Of a stretch of 64,000 bases of DNA, positions 44,201 to 55,048 are shown one piece after another. The stretch is from Siphonodentalium dalli (taxonomy: Eukaryota; Mollusca; Scaphopoda; Gadilida; Siphonodentaliidae), in NCBI GenBank assembly GCA_032622095.1, contig CP136066.1, positions 197,210,816 through 197,274,815 of the forward strand, read 5' to 3'. The stretch's first letter is position 1; every line of letters begins with the position of its first letter. The position numbers and the translations under genes were made by a program. The notes under the pieces are model-generated. The model saw nothing but the letters and a program-made list of their open reading frames with translations. It was not told the DNA's origin and did no database searches.

Positions 44201-46082
44201 TAACATGAGCAAAATGGCGCCATTTTCAATTTTGATTTACTGGTATAAAACTGTTAGATACTAAACATTTGTTTTAAATCACACTTTCAAAATAGAATAT
44301 GTTAACTTAATTGCCACCGGCCTCAATACTGCATGTAATTTTCAAGAATAGACAAGAATCGATGGGTATGATTTTAAACCAAAATTTCAAAATGGTTGTA
44401 TGATTGACATACATGTACAAGTACATGTATATGCAGCAGGTGCAGAGTATATTAAGGGGAGCTTACTAGTACTATTCGCGGGTGAAATTGTTAGGGTGAT
44501 ATACCATGGAGAAATTAGTTAGTTGAGGAAATTTGGGTATTTAGAGATTTTAGAACAACAATGACTTATTTTTCAACAAGTTTTTAATGTACGGTAAACA
44601 TATTTCTATTTACAAATCCAAACAATTAAAGGTACTCAATCCAAACAGAGGGTCCCCATCTCAACAGATTTCAACAACAACAATCCGATCAGAGGGTCCT
44701 ATATTACTATTTCATTGGCTTTGGTGGTAAAAATTATTTGATTCGAGTCGAGGAACCCATCAAAGAAAGCTCAGAGTTATTAGAATAAGATATTGATTTT
44801 TAAATAATTACTAATAATTGCCGTCAATTTCGTTACCTGCTCGAGATGTGTACACCAAAACACTATTCAAACAGACAAGGATGGATAACTCGAGAATCAA
44901 GTGGTAACGCAATTTTTACTGTTCTGGGACAGAAAGTATGCCCGATAATAAAAAATAATAGATTTCTAAAATCGATATCTAAATGTAACAAATCTGAGCT
45001 TTGATGGGTGACTTCCTCGACTCGAATCAAATATTTTTTACCCCCGAAGCCATTGAAATAGTAATAGAGTTTTATCGGATTGAGTACCTTTAACATAATA
45101 TACAGATGACACATACATGTATATGCAAAATAGAAGAGTTAAATAAGGATCAGACAACAAGCCCGAGAGCTTATATGCAGTCTTCTCCTCTTTGTCAACA
45201 TGCCCCGTCCCCACTAAGTGAGGGAGGGGCACAGATCAGACAGGAAGGTTTGGAAATAATGGCTTTTGGAGAAATGGTTATACCGGTATGTAATTGAATT
45301 TGCATGATTTAGGGATGGAAAAAAAGGTGAAGATAGTAACATGAATAGAAGGAGGCAACGAGATATAGAGGGCGTTTGAAATAATTGGGTTGTTGCATGA
45401 TAAAATAAGGCTGAGAGGCGTGAGCTTTCCGATGAATGGCAACAAGCCATATTTCTGACTAAATCCTGCTGTGGTGAAGCAGTCAATTACTTGGGGCATT
45501 AGCCATTACTGTAAAAAAAAATATTTAGGAATTTAGCCTATTTAAAATTACTGGTAGGTCTGAAAGTTGGGGGGGGGGGGGTAATTAGCCATTGCCTGTA
45601 GTTTGGAAAGGTTAAGATATCAGTCAAATTTGGAACCCCTGGCACTGTAAATAGAATTTTCGAAACCGTTATATGGGGCAGGGGCGTGGCGCAGTTGGAA
45701 ATTTCACGATGTACACCTCAATTTTAGATGTACATAGCAGATTCAGAATTAGTTAACCAGACCTGGATTTCAACTTTGTATGCTAATTTACCTCATAAAA
45801 ATTTAGCAAACCATTTGCAAACAACACCCAGGCTACTCTAATTTTTTTTAAATAAGCCATAAGGATTAAAACATTACTGAAGCCTATTAAAAATAAATTA
45901 AACTCACCAATTTGAAGAATTATCGCTTCCAGCGATGAATTTCCGTAAGGCAGACAAACATTTTCACCAACGTTGTAAGCTGAAAATTCTTTTCTCGGGC
46001 TGACGATCTTGGACATGGGAAAAACATTTCCCTGAAGAGGGCGATCGTCTATCCACACAATTAGAATGTACGGAGAAGGCAT
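35141..46082 (-). CDS. BEN-domain protein, 14 exons, 435 residues
   Basis: Minus-strand exons: 46,082-45,908; 43,734-43,634; 43,236-43,170; 42,300-42,239; 41,027-40,982; 40,411-40,362; 39,851-39,794; 39,060-39,029; 38,660-38,538; 37,661-37,551; 37,068-36,981; 36,624-36,562; 36,232-36,023; 35,262-35,141. They sum to 1,308 nt and every junction keeps frame. All introns are GT-AG except a GC-AG donor after exon 2. The N-terminal ~60 residues form a small domain of unknown type (MPSPYILIVWIDDRPLQG start). The middle is acidic, then basic (a KKKKKK nuclear-signal-like run near residue 205), then a short helical segment with Cys (QCRNCLRMGYK). Residues ~326-430 match a BEN domain: DLVYLGDARYNVRVDSERL, ECNTMTIYGNG, KRRALRS, then SYIFSIHQRADSEKEEEWKK and KLNDKIRGIKNKK. 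BEN domains bind DNA or chromatin partners; a nuclear regulatory role is inferred. The gene may also splice alternatively through its many tiny exons. Confidence 0.85.
36023..36232 (-). CDS. BEN-domain gene exon 13 (N-terminal BEN half)
   Basis: Acceptor TTGTTTCAG before 36,232, donor GTATGT at 36,022. It carries VYLGDARYNVRV, LNRVRQTTKNIEKLALGVLE, IITKQECNTMTIYGNG and DKRRALR, the first two-thirds of the BEN domain. Confidence 0.85.
37170..37350. repeat. Dispersed intronic repeat, copy 1 (pair with 39,345-39,560)
   Basis: GTGCAATGACGTCA, then TCTATTTTATATGTAAT, CAACTTCTTCCACTAAATTC and TATTTGAGCCTCAGTAAAC. The same order occurs at 39,345-39,520. Both copies lie in introns of the BEN-domain gene. 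Confidence 0.68.
39345..39560. repeat. Dispersed intronic repeat, copy 2
   Basis: GTGCAATGATGTCA, CTATTTTATATGTAATCAAC, CTCTCCCACTAAATTATATT, TGAGCCTCAGTAAATC. It is followed by a reversed echo (GCTCAAATCAAATTTAGTGA, ACTCGGTTGATAAAATCC) that forms an imperfect hairpin. Confidence 0.68.
41270..42175. mobile_element. Non-autonomous hAT-like transposon, copy 2
   Basis: Ends CAGGGACGTGGC and GCCACATCTCTG, flanked by a perfect 8-bp duplication CTTGATAT (41,262-41,269 and 42,176-42,183). The 906-bp interior contains about four tandem echoes of GGTTGGAAAATT / CCAACTGATGA and a G9 run. There is no transposase frame. It lies in the intron between BEN-gene exons 4 and 5. The frames at 41,219-41,615 and 41,960-42,220 are part of it. 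Confidence 0.9.
42498..42825. mobile_element. MITE with inverted ends 'TGTACACTAA..GGCCATTTAT'
   Basis: The left TGTACACTAAATCTGGCCAT, TTATTGG, TCTCCTTTTATACTTA matches the reverse complement of the right end (ATAAAAGGAGATGATCCCAT, AAATGGCCGGATTAGTGTAC). The inner pair CATTCATTTATTAATTTTC / TTCATTCATTTATTTATTG is not inverted. It lies in a BEN-gene intron. Confidence 0.68.
42868..43090. mobile_element. MITE, family 'ATTTGCAGAATGAGG', copy 2
   Basis: The ends TGTCATTTGCAGAATGAGGT and its reverse complement ATTCTGCAAATGACAG (43,067-43,082) bracket CCTCAGAGG / CCTCTGGGG, GGTGAATTTGGTGATGCTAG and GGATGGCATCAC. It matches the element at 1,409-1,849 in terminal and internal blocks and lies in an intron of the BEN-domain gene. 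The plus-strand frame 42,881-43,078 falls inside it. Confidence 0.72.
43634..43734 (-). CDS. BEN-domain gene exon 2, GC-AG donor
   Basis: Acceptor GTTTTGTAG before 43,734. It encodes DSSDGVKILKRVLNDHLGF and AKKYIVDDVFM. The following intron begins GCAAGT, the standard form of a GC donor, with otherwise perfect consensus. Confidence 0.78.
44630..45089. mobile_element. piggyBac-like MITE with TTAA target sites
   Basis: Ends AGGTACTCAATCC and its inverse, each flanked by TTAA (44,626-44,629 and 45,090-45,093). The arms continue inward for about 130 bp (TATTACTATTTCA(A/T)TGGCTT, ATTTGATTCGAGTCGAGGAA, CCATCAAAG..GCTCAGA). The left arm carries about 46 bp extra (a CAGAGGGTCC duplication). It lies in BEN-gene intron 1. 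The minus-strand frame 44,863-45,114 falls inside it. Confidence 0.85.
45423..45513. repeat. Half copy of the palindromic 'CAGTAATG' MITE
   Basis: GCTTTCCGATGAATGGCAAC, AAGCCATATTTCTGACTAAA, TCCTGCTGTGGT, then GTCAATTACTTGGGGCATTA and ATTACTGTA. Only the right arm and end are present, with a 20-bp internal gap. It lies in BEN-gene intron 1. A 20-bp scrap of the same end lies at 57,323-57,342. Confidence 0.75.
45908..46082 (-). CDS. BEN-domain gene exon 1 (coding part)
   Basis: ATG at 46,082-46,080 in a GTCGCCATGC context. It encodes MPSPYILIVWIDDRP, KIVSPRKEFSAYNVGENVC, YGNSSLEAIILQI and ends one base into a codon at the donor GTGAGT (45,907). A Met further upstream (46,112) exists in frame but has a poorer context. 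Confidence 0.8.
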
Positions 46083-46260
46083 GGCGACGATAATATTCGA
46101 AATAAATAGCAATTAAACAGACTAGAAACGAAATTCGAATGTAAACATTGAATGAAAGTGCGGCCTCCATTTCTGTTGATAAACATTTCAAAATAGTCAC
46201 GTGATTACTCACTGACTAGCGCGGATTGGCTAAAACGCGGATCCCGGAGACGGACACACC
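46083..46260 (-). promoter_or_regulatory. Candidate promoter of the BEN-domain gene
   Basis: Directly upstream of the start codon (minus strand). It holds a CCAAT box (plus-strand ATTGG at 46,225-46,229) within locally GC-richer DNA, and a CACGTG E-box at 46,198-46,203. No TATA box was noted. Placement rests on position and these two motifs only. Confidence 0.4.
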
Positions 46261-47350
46261 CATAATGGTGGCATATGTTTTCATAACAATAACAACAAGG
46301 CTGTCACCAGTTTTACAGTCCTTTTTTTAAGTCACAATAATTCAGTGAATATTTCCCTATTTTAAAATTAAAATGAATGCATTGATGTAATCACGAACTT
46401 AATCAAGAGCTGTTGTTTTTTTCTCTCACACGGCAGACGCATATGTCACATGCAGTTTTTAAAAGAAATAATAAAAAATAATTCCATTTTAGGGTAAACA
46501 CTAATTGTATTCTTTAATAATTAACGACATTTTGCAATGGTTCAATACATAACATTCCATTTTCTACCCTTTGATAAAAGTTGTTATTTCTAGACCAAAC
46601 AACATCACAATATTAAAATCTATATTTGCGATCGTGCGCCTCAATTAGCGTGAAATGCGTTCAAGACTATCCAACAAGGGTGTGTGACCATATATGTCAC
46701 ATTATTTTCAATTTGTTTTTTATTTCTCGTGTCCTATATGTATAGTGTAAACAATATATAATTTTCGAATATAAGCCGGCCCCATGAGTGTATGATATAT
46801 CTTATACAATGTTTATTATCAAACATGCATTATATGTGGTATACTTTCTTCCGACGATAAGAATCCCAAAATAATATCGACTTGACATAAATAACCTATA
46901 TATACTCATTTTAATTATATTGTATTAGTTCACTAAAATTATAAATATATATTTATGTTTACACGTAATAAACTTATCATGTGGTAAATTATTTTCTTGC
47001 TATCATTTGTTTTGTTAATACGTGCACTATCCGGTGGCTTTCTAAAAACAGAGTGTCATCACCTTGAATGAGAGTGTGACATCTCTGTAAAAACATATTC
47101 AGATTAGGAGGGATTCGCCTGCACAGCTATCACCAAGTGAAGCAACAATTCCCCAAAGTGTGAAAGTTATTTCTTTGTAAATGTTGCCGACGTGCCGCCA
47201 CGCAAGCCTTGTGTTAATTTAGTACTGATTACATATCTCCTTCAAATTACTAATTAAATATCATTTTGGTAAAAATCATATTTATTTTCTCCCAAAAAAA
47301 AAATTTGATTATGTATAACACAAACATAAAATACATTATTTTCAACATTA
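46261..47350. other. Intergenic, no feature supported
   Basis: AT-rich sequence between the BEN-domain promoter region and the satellite array. No coding frame or repeat was recognised. Confidence 0.5.
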
Positions 47351-47433
47351 TTTGAGGTCATTGATGATAAAATATACCAAAACACCATAGATGAGAGCCA
47401 TTTGTGGAGCCATGGATTTTTTCAATGTCATCC

Positions 47434-47455
47434 GGGGGGGGGGGGGGGGGGGGGG
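47434..47455. repeat. G22 homopolymer in the edge unit
   Basis: A run of 22 G where the internal units have five G (CTCAGGGGGTGAT). It lies in the diverged left edge unit of the satellite array. Confidence 0.9.
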
Positions 47456-50400
47456 TGATAATTTACAATTTCCAAGCATGAAACCAACAGTGGAAGGATT
47501 TGGAAGCATATCAATGCATGCCATGTTAATAGTAATGATATAATTTGTTGATTCGAATGTTGCTGCAATGAAATGTGCAAGATTCAGTGCTTTAAGATGT
47601 CAAATCATATGATATGGAATTATGGATGCTGTTAAATATCACTAATTTGTTCAGTTTTACACACACCACTGGAGAACATCCACTCCTCAGAACTAATAAT
47701 GCATTCAATATCATCACACAATTGGCAATTCTAAGAAGAAACTATGTCACTGATGATAAAATTTACCAAAACACCATAGATAACAGCCATTTGTGGAGCC
47801 AGGGATGTTTTCAATGTCACTCAGGGGGTGATAATTTACAATTTTCTAGCATGAAACCAACAGTGGAAAGATTTGGAAGCATAGCAATGCATGCCATGTT
47901 AATAGTAATGATATAATTTGTTGATTCGAATGTTGCTGCAATGAAATGTGCAAGATTCAGTGCTTTAAGATATCAAATCATATGATATATGGATGCTGTT
48001 AAATATTAAATTTCACTAATTTGTTCAGTTTTACACACACCACTGGAGAACATCCACTCCTCAGAACTAATAATGCATTCAATATCAACACACAATTGGC
48101 AATTCTAAGAAGAAACAATGTCACTGATGCTAAAATTTACCAAAACACCATAGATAACAGCCATTTGTGGAGCCAGGGATGTTTTCAATGTCACTCAGAG
48201 GGTGATAATTAACAATTTTCTAGCATGACACCAACAGTGGAAAGATTTGGAAGCATATCAATGCATTCCATGTTAATAGTAATGATATAATTTGTTGATT
48301 CGAATGTTGCTGCAATGAAATGTGCAAGATTCAGTGCTTTAAGATGTCAAATCATATGATATGGAATTATGGATGCTGTTAAATATCACTAATTTGTTCA
48401 GTTTTACACACACCACTGGAGAACATCCACTCCTCAGAACTAATAATGCATTCAATATCAACACACAATTGGCAATTCTAAGAAGAAACAATGTCACTGA
48501 TGCTAAAATTTACCAAAACACCATAGATAACAGCCATTTGTGGAGCCAGGGATGTTTTCAATGTCACTCATGGGGTGATAATTAACAATTTTCTAGCATG
48601 ACACCAACAGTGGAAAGATTTGGAAGCATATCAATGCATTCCATGTTAATAGTAATGATATAATTTGTTGATTCGAATGTTGCTGCAATGAAATGTGCAA
48701 GATTCAGTGCTTTAAGATGTCAAATCATATGATATGGAATTATGGATGCTGTTAAATATCACTAATTTGTTCAGTTTTACACACACCACTGGAGAACATC
48801 CACTCCTCAGAACTAATAATGCATTCAATATCAACACACAATTGGCAATTCTAAGAAGAAACAATGTCACTGATGCTAAAATTTACCAAAACACCATAGA
48901 TAACAGCCATTTGTGGAGCCAGGGTTGTTTTCAATGTCACTCAGGGGGTGATAATTAACAATTTTCTAGCATGACACCAACAGTGGAAAGATTTGGAAGC
49001 ATATCAATGCATTCCATGTTAATAGTAATGATATAATTTGTTGATTCGAATGTTGCTGCAATGAAATGTGCAAGATTCAGTGCTTTAAGATGTCAAATCA
49101 TATGATATGGAATTATGGATGCTGTTAAATATCACTAATTTGTTCAGTTATACACACACCACTGGAGAACATCCACTCCTCAGAACTAATAATGCATTCA
49201 ATATCAACACACAATTGGCAATTCTAAGAAGAAACAATGTCACTGATGCTAAAATTTACCAAAACACCATAGATAACAGCCATTTGTGGAGCCAGGGATG
49301 TTTTCAATGTCACTCAGGGGGTGATAATTTACAATTTTCTAGCATGAAACCAACAGTGGAAAGATTTGGAAGCATAGCAATGCATTCCATGTTAATAGTA
49401 ATGATATAATTTGTTGATTCGAATGTTGCTGCAATGAAATGTGCAAGATTCAGTGCTTTAAGATGTCAAATCATATGATATGGAATTATGGATGCTGTTA
49501 AATATCACTAATTTGTTCAGTTTTACACACACCACTGGAGAACATCCACTCCTCAGAACTAATAATGCATTCAATATCATCACACAATTGGCAATTCTAA
49601 GAAGAAACAATGTCACTGATGATAAAATTTACCAAAACACCATAGATAACAGCCATTTGTGGAGCCAGGGATGTTTTCAATGTCACTCAGGGGGTGATAA
49701 TTTACAATTTTCTAGCATGAAACCAACAGTGGAAAGATTTGGAAGCATATCAATGCATTCCATGTTAATAGTAGTGATATAATTTGTTGATTCGAATGTT
49801 GCTGCAATGAAATGTGCAAGATTCAGTGCTTTAAGATGTCAAAACATATGATATATGGATGCTGTTAAATATTAAATTTCACTAATTTGTTCAGTTTTAC
49901 ACACACCACTGGAGAACATCCACTCCTCAGAACTAATAATGCATTCAATATCATCACACAATTGGTAATTCTAAGAAGAAACTATGTCACTGATGATAAA
50001 ATTTACCAAAACACCATAGATAACAGCCATTTGTGGAGCCAGGGATGTTTTCAATGTCACTCAGGGGGTGATAATTTACAATTTTCTAGCATGAAACCAA
50101 CAGTGGAAAGATTTGGAAGCATAGCAATGCATTCCATGTTAATAGTAATAATATAATTTGTTGATTCGAATGTTGCTGCAATGAAATGTGCAAGATTCAG
50201 TGCTTTAAGATATCAAATCATATGATATATGGATGCTGTTAAATATTAAATTTCACTAATTTGTTCAGTTTTACACACACCACTGGAGAACATCCACTCC
50301 TCAGAACTAATAATGCATTCAATATCATCACACAATTGGCAATTCTAAGAAGAAACTATGTCACTGATGATAAAATTTACCAAAACACCATAGATAACAG

Positions 50401-53400
50401 CCATTTGTGGAGCCAGGGATGTTTTCAATGTCACTCAGGGGGTGATAATTTACAATTTTCTAGCATGAAACCAACAGTGGAAAGATTTGGAAGCATATCA
50501 ATGCATGCCATGTTAATAGTAATGATATAATTTGTTGATTCGAATGTTGCTGCAATGAAATGTGCAAGATTCAGTGCTTTAAGATATCAAATCATATGAT
50601 ATATGGATGCTGTTAAATATTAAATTTAACTAATTTGTTCAGTTTTACACACACCACTGGAGAACATCCACTCCTCAGAACTAATAATGCATTCAATATC
50701 AACACACAATTGGCAATTCTAAGAAGAAACAATGTCACTGATGCTAAAATTTACCAAAACACCATAGATAACAGCCATTTGTGGAGCCAGGGATGTTTTC
50801 AATGTCACTCAGGGGGTGATAATTAACAATTTTCTAGCATGACACCAACAGTGGAAAGATTTGGAAGCATATCAATGCATTCCATGTTAATAGTAATGAT
50901 ATAATTTGTTGATTCGAATGTTGCTGCAATGAAATGTGCAAGATTCAGTGCTTTAAGATGTCAAATCATATGATATGGAATTATGGATGCTGTTAAATAT
51001 CACTAATTTGTTCAGTTTTACACACACCACTGGAGAACATCCACTCCTCAGAACTAATAATGCATTCAATATCAACACACAATTGGCAATTCTAAGAAGA
51101 AACAATGTCACTGATGCTAAAATTTACCAAAACACCATAGATAACAGCCATTTGTGGAGCCAGGGATGTTTTCAATGTCACTCAGGGGGTGATAATTTAC
51201 AATTTTCTAGCATGAAACCAACAGTGGAAAGATTTGGAAGCATATCAATGCATTCCATGTTAATAGTAATGATATAATTTGTTGATTCGAATGTTGCTGC
51301 AATGAAATGTGCAAGATTCAGTGCTTTAAGATGTCAAATCATATGATATGGAATTATGGATGCTGTTAAATATCACTAATTTGTTCAGTTTTACACACAC
51401 CACTGGAGAACATCCACTCCTCAGAACTAATAATGCATTCAATATCATCACACAATTGGCAATTCTAAGAAGAAACAATTTCACTGATGATAAAATTTAC
51501 CAAAACACCATAGATAACAGCCATTTGTGGAGCCAGGGATGTTTTCAATGTCACTCAGGGGGTGATAATTTACAATTTTCTAGCATGAAACCAACAGTGG
51601 AAAGATTTGGAAGCATATCAATGCATTCCATGTTAATAGTAATGATATAATTTGTTGATTCGAATGTTGCTGCAATGAAATGTGCAAGATTCAGTGCTTT
51701 AAGATGTCAAATCATATGATATATGGATGCTGTTAAATATAAAATTTCACTAATTTGTTCAGTTTTACACACACCACTGGAGAACATCCACTCCTCAGAA
51801 CTAATAATGCATTCAATATCATCACACAATTGGCAATTCTAAGAAGAAACTATGTCACTGATGATAAAATTTACCAAAACACCATAGATAACAGCCATTT
51901 GTGGAGCCAGGGATGTTTTCAATGTCACTCAGGGGGTGATAATTTACAATTTTCTAGCATGAAACCAACAGTGGAAAGATTTGGAAGCATATCAATGCAT
52001 GCCATGTTAATAGTAATGATATAATTTGTTGATTCGAATGTTGCTGCAATGAAATGTGCAAGATTCAGTGCTTTAAGATATCAAATCATATGATATATGG
52101 ATGCTGTTAAATATTAAATTTCACTAATTTGTTCAGATTTACACACACCACTGGAGAACATCCACTCCTCAGAACTAATAATGCATTCAATATCAACACA
52201 CAATTAGCAATTCTAAGAAGAAACAATGTCACTGATGCTAAAATTTACCAAAACACCATAGATAACAGCCATTTGTGGAGCCAGGGATGTTTTCAATGTC
52301 ACTCAGGGGGTGATAATTTACAATTTTCTAGCATGACACCAACAGTGGAAAGATTTGGAAGCATATCAATGCATTCCATGTTAATAGTAATGATATAATT
52401 TGTTGATTCGAATGTTGCTGCAATGAAATGTGCAAGATTCAGTGCTTTAAGATGTCAAATCATATGATATATGGATGCTGTTAAATATTAAATTTCACTA
52501 ATTTGTTCAGATTTACACACACCACTGGAGAACATCCACTCCTCAGAACTAATAATGCATTCAATATCAACACACAATTAGCAATTCTAAGAAGAAACAA
52601 TGTCACTGATGCTAAAATTTACCAAAACACCATAGATAACAGCCATTTGTGGAGCCAGGGATGTTTTCAATGTCACTCAGGGGGTGATAATTAACAATTT
52701 TCTAGCATGACACCAACAGTGGAAAGATTTGGAAGCATATCAATGCATTCCATGTTAATAGTAATGATATAATTTGTTGATTCGAATGTTGCTGCAATGA
52801 AATGTGCAAGATTCAGTGCTTTAAGATGTCAAATCATATGATATATGGATGCTGTTAAATATTAAATTTCACTAATTTGTTCAGATTTACACACACCACT
52901 GGAGAACATCCACTCCTCAGAACTAATAATGCATTCAATATCAACACACAATTAGCAATTCTAAGAAGAAACAATGTCACTGATGCTAAAATTTACCAAA
53001 ACACCATAGATAACAGCCATTTGTGGAGCCAGGGATGTTTTCAATGTCACTCAGGGGGTGATAATTAACAATTTTCTAGCATGACACCAACAGTGGAAAG
53101 ATTTGGAAGCATATCAATGCATTCCATGTTAATAGTAATGATATAATTTGTTGATTCGAATGTTGCTGCAATGAAATGTGCAAGATTCAGTGCTTTAAGA
53201 TGTCAAATCATATGATATGGAATTATGGATGCTGTTAAATATCACTAATTTGTTCAGTTTTACACACACCACTGGAGAACATCCACTCCTCAGAACTAAT
53301 AATGCATTCAATATCAACACACAATTGGCAATTCTAAGAAGAAACAATGTCACTGATGATAAAATTTACCAAAACACCATAGATAACAGCCATTTGTGGA

Positions 53401-53588
53401 GCCAGGGATGTTTTCAATGTCACTCAGGGGGTGATAATTTACAAGTTTCTAGCATGAAACCAACAGTGGAAGGATTTGGAAGCATAGCAATGCATTCCAT
53501 GTTAATAGTAATGATATAATTTGTTGATTCGAATGTTGCTGCAATGAAATGTGCAAGATTCAGTGCTTTAAGATGTCAAATCATATGA

Positions 53589-53933
53589 ATTTTTCGAATT
53601 CAATAAAATCGTCAAACAATTTAAGCGTAAACTAAACATTAACCGTGCGAAAATTGCAAATTTTTATCTTCAGTGTTATTCCAGGAAAGCCCAAATATAT
53701 CATACTCGTATCAGATTAGGTTGCAGCAACCTGAACTGTGATCTATATATCCCGTCTGCTTTACCCCAAGTGATATTTTTGTCACTTGAGGTAACATTTA
53801 TTCCATGAGGAGAGGACTTTAAAAAAGCATTTTGCTTGTTGTCCAATCCTCTTCATAAATCTATATATTTCTTCATGTATATTGTGTTTGTGTCATATTA
53901 TGTTTGATTTGTTGAAATAAATATTGTTTACTC
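53589..53933 (+). mobile_element. LINE 3'-end fragment inserted in the satellite array, with 12-bp target duplication
   Basis: 345 bp flanked by CAAATCATATGA on both sides (53,577-53,588 and 53,934-53,945), a sequence native to each satellite unit. The inserted DNA starts in a coding frame: EFFEFNKIVKQFKRKLNINR, then FYLQCYSRKAQIYHTRIRLG and CSNLNCDLYIP. This fits the C-terminal RKxQIxHxRxRxGCSxLN region of LINE ORF2 proteins. The frame then decays, and the insert ends AAATAAATATTGTTTACTC without a long poly(A). It is a 5'-truncated, possibly internally deleted retrocopy or a SINE carrying a LINE tail. Confidence 0.82.
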
Positions 53934-54016
53934 CAAATCATATGATATGGATGCTGTTAAATATAAAATTTCACTAATTTGTTCAGTTTTACACACACCA
54001 CTGGAGAACATCCACT

Positions 54017-54810
54017 GTTGGGAAATTTCGAAGTGACTTTAATTTTAAACCGAAAGTAAAAAAAATACTACTATTGCCAGTCTATAGGTATAAAAACTAA
54101 AAATGTCCCACCAACTATTTGGAGAATCAAAGAATGAGAACTTCGTTCCGCATAATTCACAGCGTTCGCGTCGTAGTTTTTACATTGTATGCATGGTCAC
54201 GTGACACGAAGGACAAACGAAAGACGCCACGAAATATTTCAGAAAAACTGCGCTAACTATTTGACGTTTTATCAGGTAAGTGTTGTCTTAGTAAATTGTT
54301 AATGTGTCTCCCTATTTAGAGCAGGTTAGTTAGAAGTAACATACCTGATTAAAGTACGCTGAAAATGCATAAGTTCTTCGTTTCCTTAGATTGAAATTGC
54401 CAGTAAATACTGTGTCGAGTCACATTCGTACTACGTTTTAGAAAGCCGATTTCAGTTGTCACCAATGAAGATTTATCATGTGAACAGATTAATGTCCCCT
54501 GGAATATGATTGTAATATATTTATGAATCATTAAACACGGTACCCCGTCACAATTTGTCCAACTCGGGGAAAATTCTTAAAAGTCTATTTTATTAAGATT
54601 GTAAATCGTAAATTTTTCGATGAAACTTAAACAAAATGGAATCCGTAAATTCGGTAAATTGTCATCTTTATGCTTCTGAACCTAATTGTATCACAAATGC
54701 AGTGTATATAGATCGATATCAATACAACAATTGTTGGAAAACAAAAATGTTCCATTTATTGAACATCAAAATTATATTTAGTCCATTAGCGGTATATACC
54801 TTCACCTTGC
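54017..54810. other. Intergenic, right flank of the satellite array
   Basis: Unique-looking sequence. Small frames at 54,349-54,531 (minus) and 54,636-54,863 (plus) lack motifs. Nothing else supported. Confidence 0.45.
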
Positions 54811-55048
54811 TGGACAAAAAACCACAGAAGTTGGAATCACTGACTGTTATGCTATTTTTTTAGATTATTTTGGAGTTCTAGGTATATAGTATTGTCACAG
54901 AAGTTGGAATCACTGACTGTTATGCTATTTTTTGAGATTTTTTTGGAGTTCTAGGTATATAGTAATGACAATACTATATACCTAGAACTAAAAACAAATC
55001 TAAAAAAATAGCATAACAGTCAGTGATTCCAACTTCTGTGGACAAAAC
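54811..55048. mobile_element. Inverted-repeat element with one arm duplicated
   Basis: The block CACAGAAGTTGGAATCACTG, ACTGTTATGCTATTTTTT, GAGTTCTAGGTATATAGTA is present twice in direct orientation (54,823-54,893 and 54,896-54,965) and once inverted (54,967-55,040). The outer TGGACAAAA ends match (54,811 and 55,038). This is a hairpin MITE whose left arm was duplicated. Confidence 0.82.

Larger units (their letters stand above)
47351..54016. repeat. 373/374-bp satellite array, 16 full units plus edges
   Basis: Full units start at 47,614, 47,987, 48,361, 48,734, 49,107, 49,480, 49,853, 50,227, 50,601, 50,975, 51,348, 51,721, 52,095, 52,469, 52,843 and 53,217. A partial, more diverged unit precedes (47,351-47,613) and a truncated one follows an insertion (53,945-54,016). 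Two length types exist: type A has ATATGGAATTATGGATGCTG, type B has ATATATGGATGCTG plus TTAAATTTCAC. Every unit keeps an open plus-strand frame of 63-100 codons (FTHTTGEHPLLRTNNAFNI, ILRRNNVTD, CFQCHSGGDN). Some units stop after GGDN because of TAATTAAC. Unit length is not a multiple of three, so the frames do not join. I treat the frames as repeat-borne, not as proven genes. Confidence 0.96.
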
